Positions 5,584-7,727 of a stretch of DNA of 7,727 nucleotides are shown piece after piece; the stretch's first letter is position 1; every line of letters begins with the position of its first letter. A program made the translations under genes and the position numbers. Source of the stretch: an uncultured Planctomycetaceae bacterium (lineage in GTDB: Bacteria; Planctomycetota; Planctomycetia; Pirellulales; JACPPG01); NCBI GenBank assembly GCA_945957305.1, contig CAMFLN010000116.1, forward strand, positions 1 through 7,727, in the 5' to 3' direction. The notes beneath the pieces were generated by a model, which was not told the origin of the DNA, did no database searches, and was given only the letters and a program-made list of their open reading frames with translations.

Positions 5584-5606
5584 CCACGAGCGCCCACGGG
5601 TCGTGG
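5584..5606 (+). other. Hairpin-forming inverted repeat in the pyrG upstream region
   Basis: CCACGA (5584-5589) is complementary to TCGTGG (5601-5606), and TCGTGG is repeated directly at 5607-5612. The element lies between the terminator and pyrG and may be part of its leader or an operator. No convincing -35/-10 pair was found between 5562 and 5682. Confidence 0.22.
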
Positions 5607-5637
5607 TCGTGGTGGACTATTGGCATTATCGAATTGA

Positions 5638-7320
<1,683 letters not shown>

Positions 7321-7727
7321 GCGTTCGCGGGCGAGCAATATCGACCATCGCTAATTCTTGCGCCTACCTGTCAGGCGTGGTGCGAATGTCTTATTGAACG
7401 CAACAGCGGAACTCTGCCCTGACGGCCTTTAAGGTCGAAGCCGTGCGACAACTCAGGCGAGTGACGATTCGTCGCTGGCCGCGTGAGAGTGGGCAGCCGC
7501 GGGAATATCAAAAGGCCCAGCCCGGCGGGAGAAGAGAAATTGGCTTCCATGCCAAAGGGGCCGTCCTTGGTCTTGTGCTTTCCAACCGGGTGACAAGCGG
7601 GGAAAACAACACTTACTCCGCACCGGGCTCGGGCGCTGTTAGACGTTTGACCCTCGCAGGAATTCGCGTGGCGAGGACAATCATCTGGTGCTCTGGCAGA
7701 CGATCCGTCTGTGCACAGGGCACTAAC
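7321..7727. other. 407 bases without a supportable gene
   Basis: No recognisable protein, tRNA or known RNA was found. On the minus strand one frame is open from the right edge to a TGA at 7373-7371 (118 codons), with its first ATG at 7550. The translation is rich in Pro, Arg, Ser and His and matches nothing I know. Small inverted repeats occur: CGCCT/AGGCG (7361-7377), ACGGC/GCCGT (7422-7444) and CAGACG/CGTCTG (7697-7711). None has a T-run, so no clear pyrG terminator is seen. The stretch could hold a decayed gene, a repeat element or an untranslated region of the next gene. Confidence 0.5.

Noticed and set aside
7361..7377. pyrG terminator at the CGCCT/AGGCG hairpin
   Set aside because: It has only five strong pairs and no following T-run.
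7560..7727. Integron attC-like site (GTTAGAC at 7639-7645, CACTAAC at the right edge)
   Set aside because: The core-like heptamers are in the wrong order for a single attC, one breaks the consensus, and the sequence between does not form the expected paired arms.

Overview
The window is GC-rich, gene-dense chromosomal DNA, most likely from a planctomycete (Pirellulales-like). The lineage is an inference from protein style: the SMP-30 lactonase, the KdsB variant, the PyrE type, and starts that often lack a Shine-Dalgarno sequence. No single diagnostic marker is present. A kdsB gene implies a Kdo-containing outer membrane, so the cell is Gram-negative in architecture. No mobile element, CRISPR array, tRNA or rRNA was recognised.

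Left part (1-1976, plus strand): the C-terminal end of a Ppx/GppA-type phosphatase enters from the left edge. It is followed by a class I SAM-dependent methyltransferase and an alpha/beta-hydrolase of the polyhydroxybutyrate-depolymerase/feruloyl-esterase type. The hydrolase has a plausible promoter of its own overlapping the methyltransferase stop codon.

Middle part (1995-4411, minus strand): reading right to left, pyrE (orotate phosphoribosyltransferase) is followed after 39 bases by an uncharacterised gene and then, after 188 bases, by a secreted SMP-30/gluconolactonase-like beta-propeller. The uncharacterised protein looks like a PD-(D/E)XK nuclease fold with an E-x-Q active-site variant joined to a winged-helix end. 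It is the most interesting gene here. The lactonase gene converges on the esterase gene with an 18-base gap.

Right part (4583-7320, plus strand): kdsB (CMP-Kdo synthetase) is divergent from pyrE, and pyrG (CTP synthase) lies downstream. A clear intrinsic terminator at 5528-5561 lies in the 317 bases between them, so pyrG is either separately transcribed or controlled through that terminator. A promoter-like box upstream of the terminator leaves room for a short non-coding RNA or an attenuated pyrG leader.

Metabolic logic: PyrE makes OMP (the UMP precursor), PyrG converts UTP to CTP, and KdsB spends CTP to activate Kdo for lipopolysaccharide. The right half therefore groups pyrimidine supply with one of its envelope consumers. 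The last 407 bases (7321-7727) contain no gene I can support.
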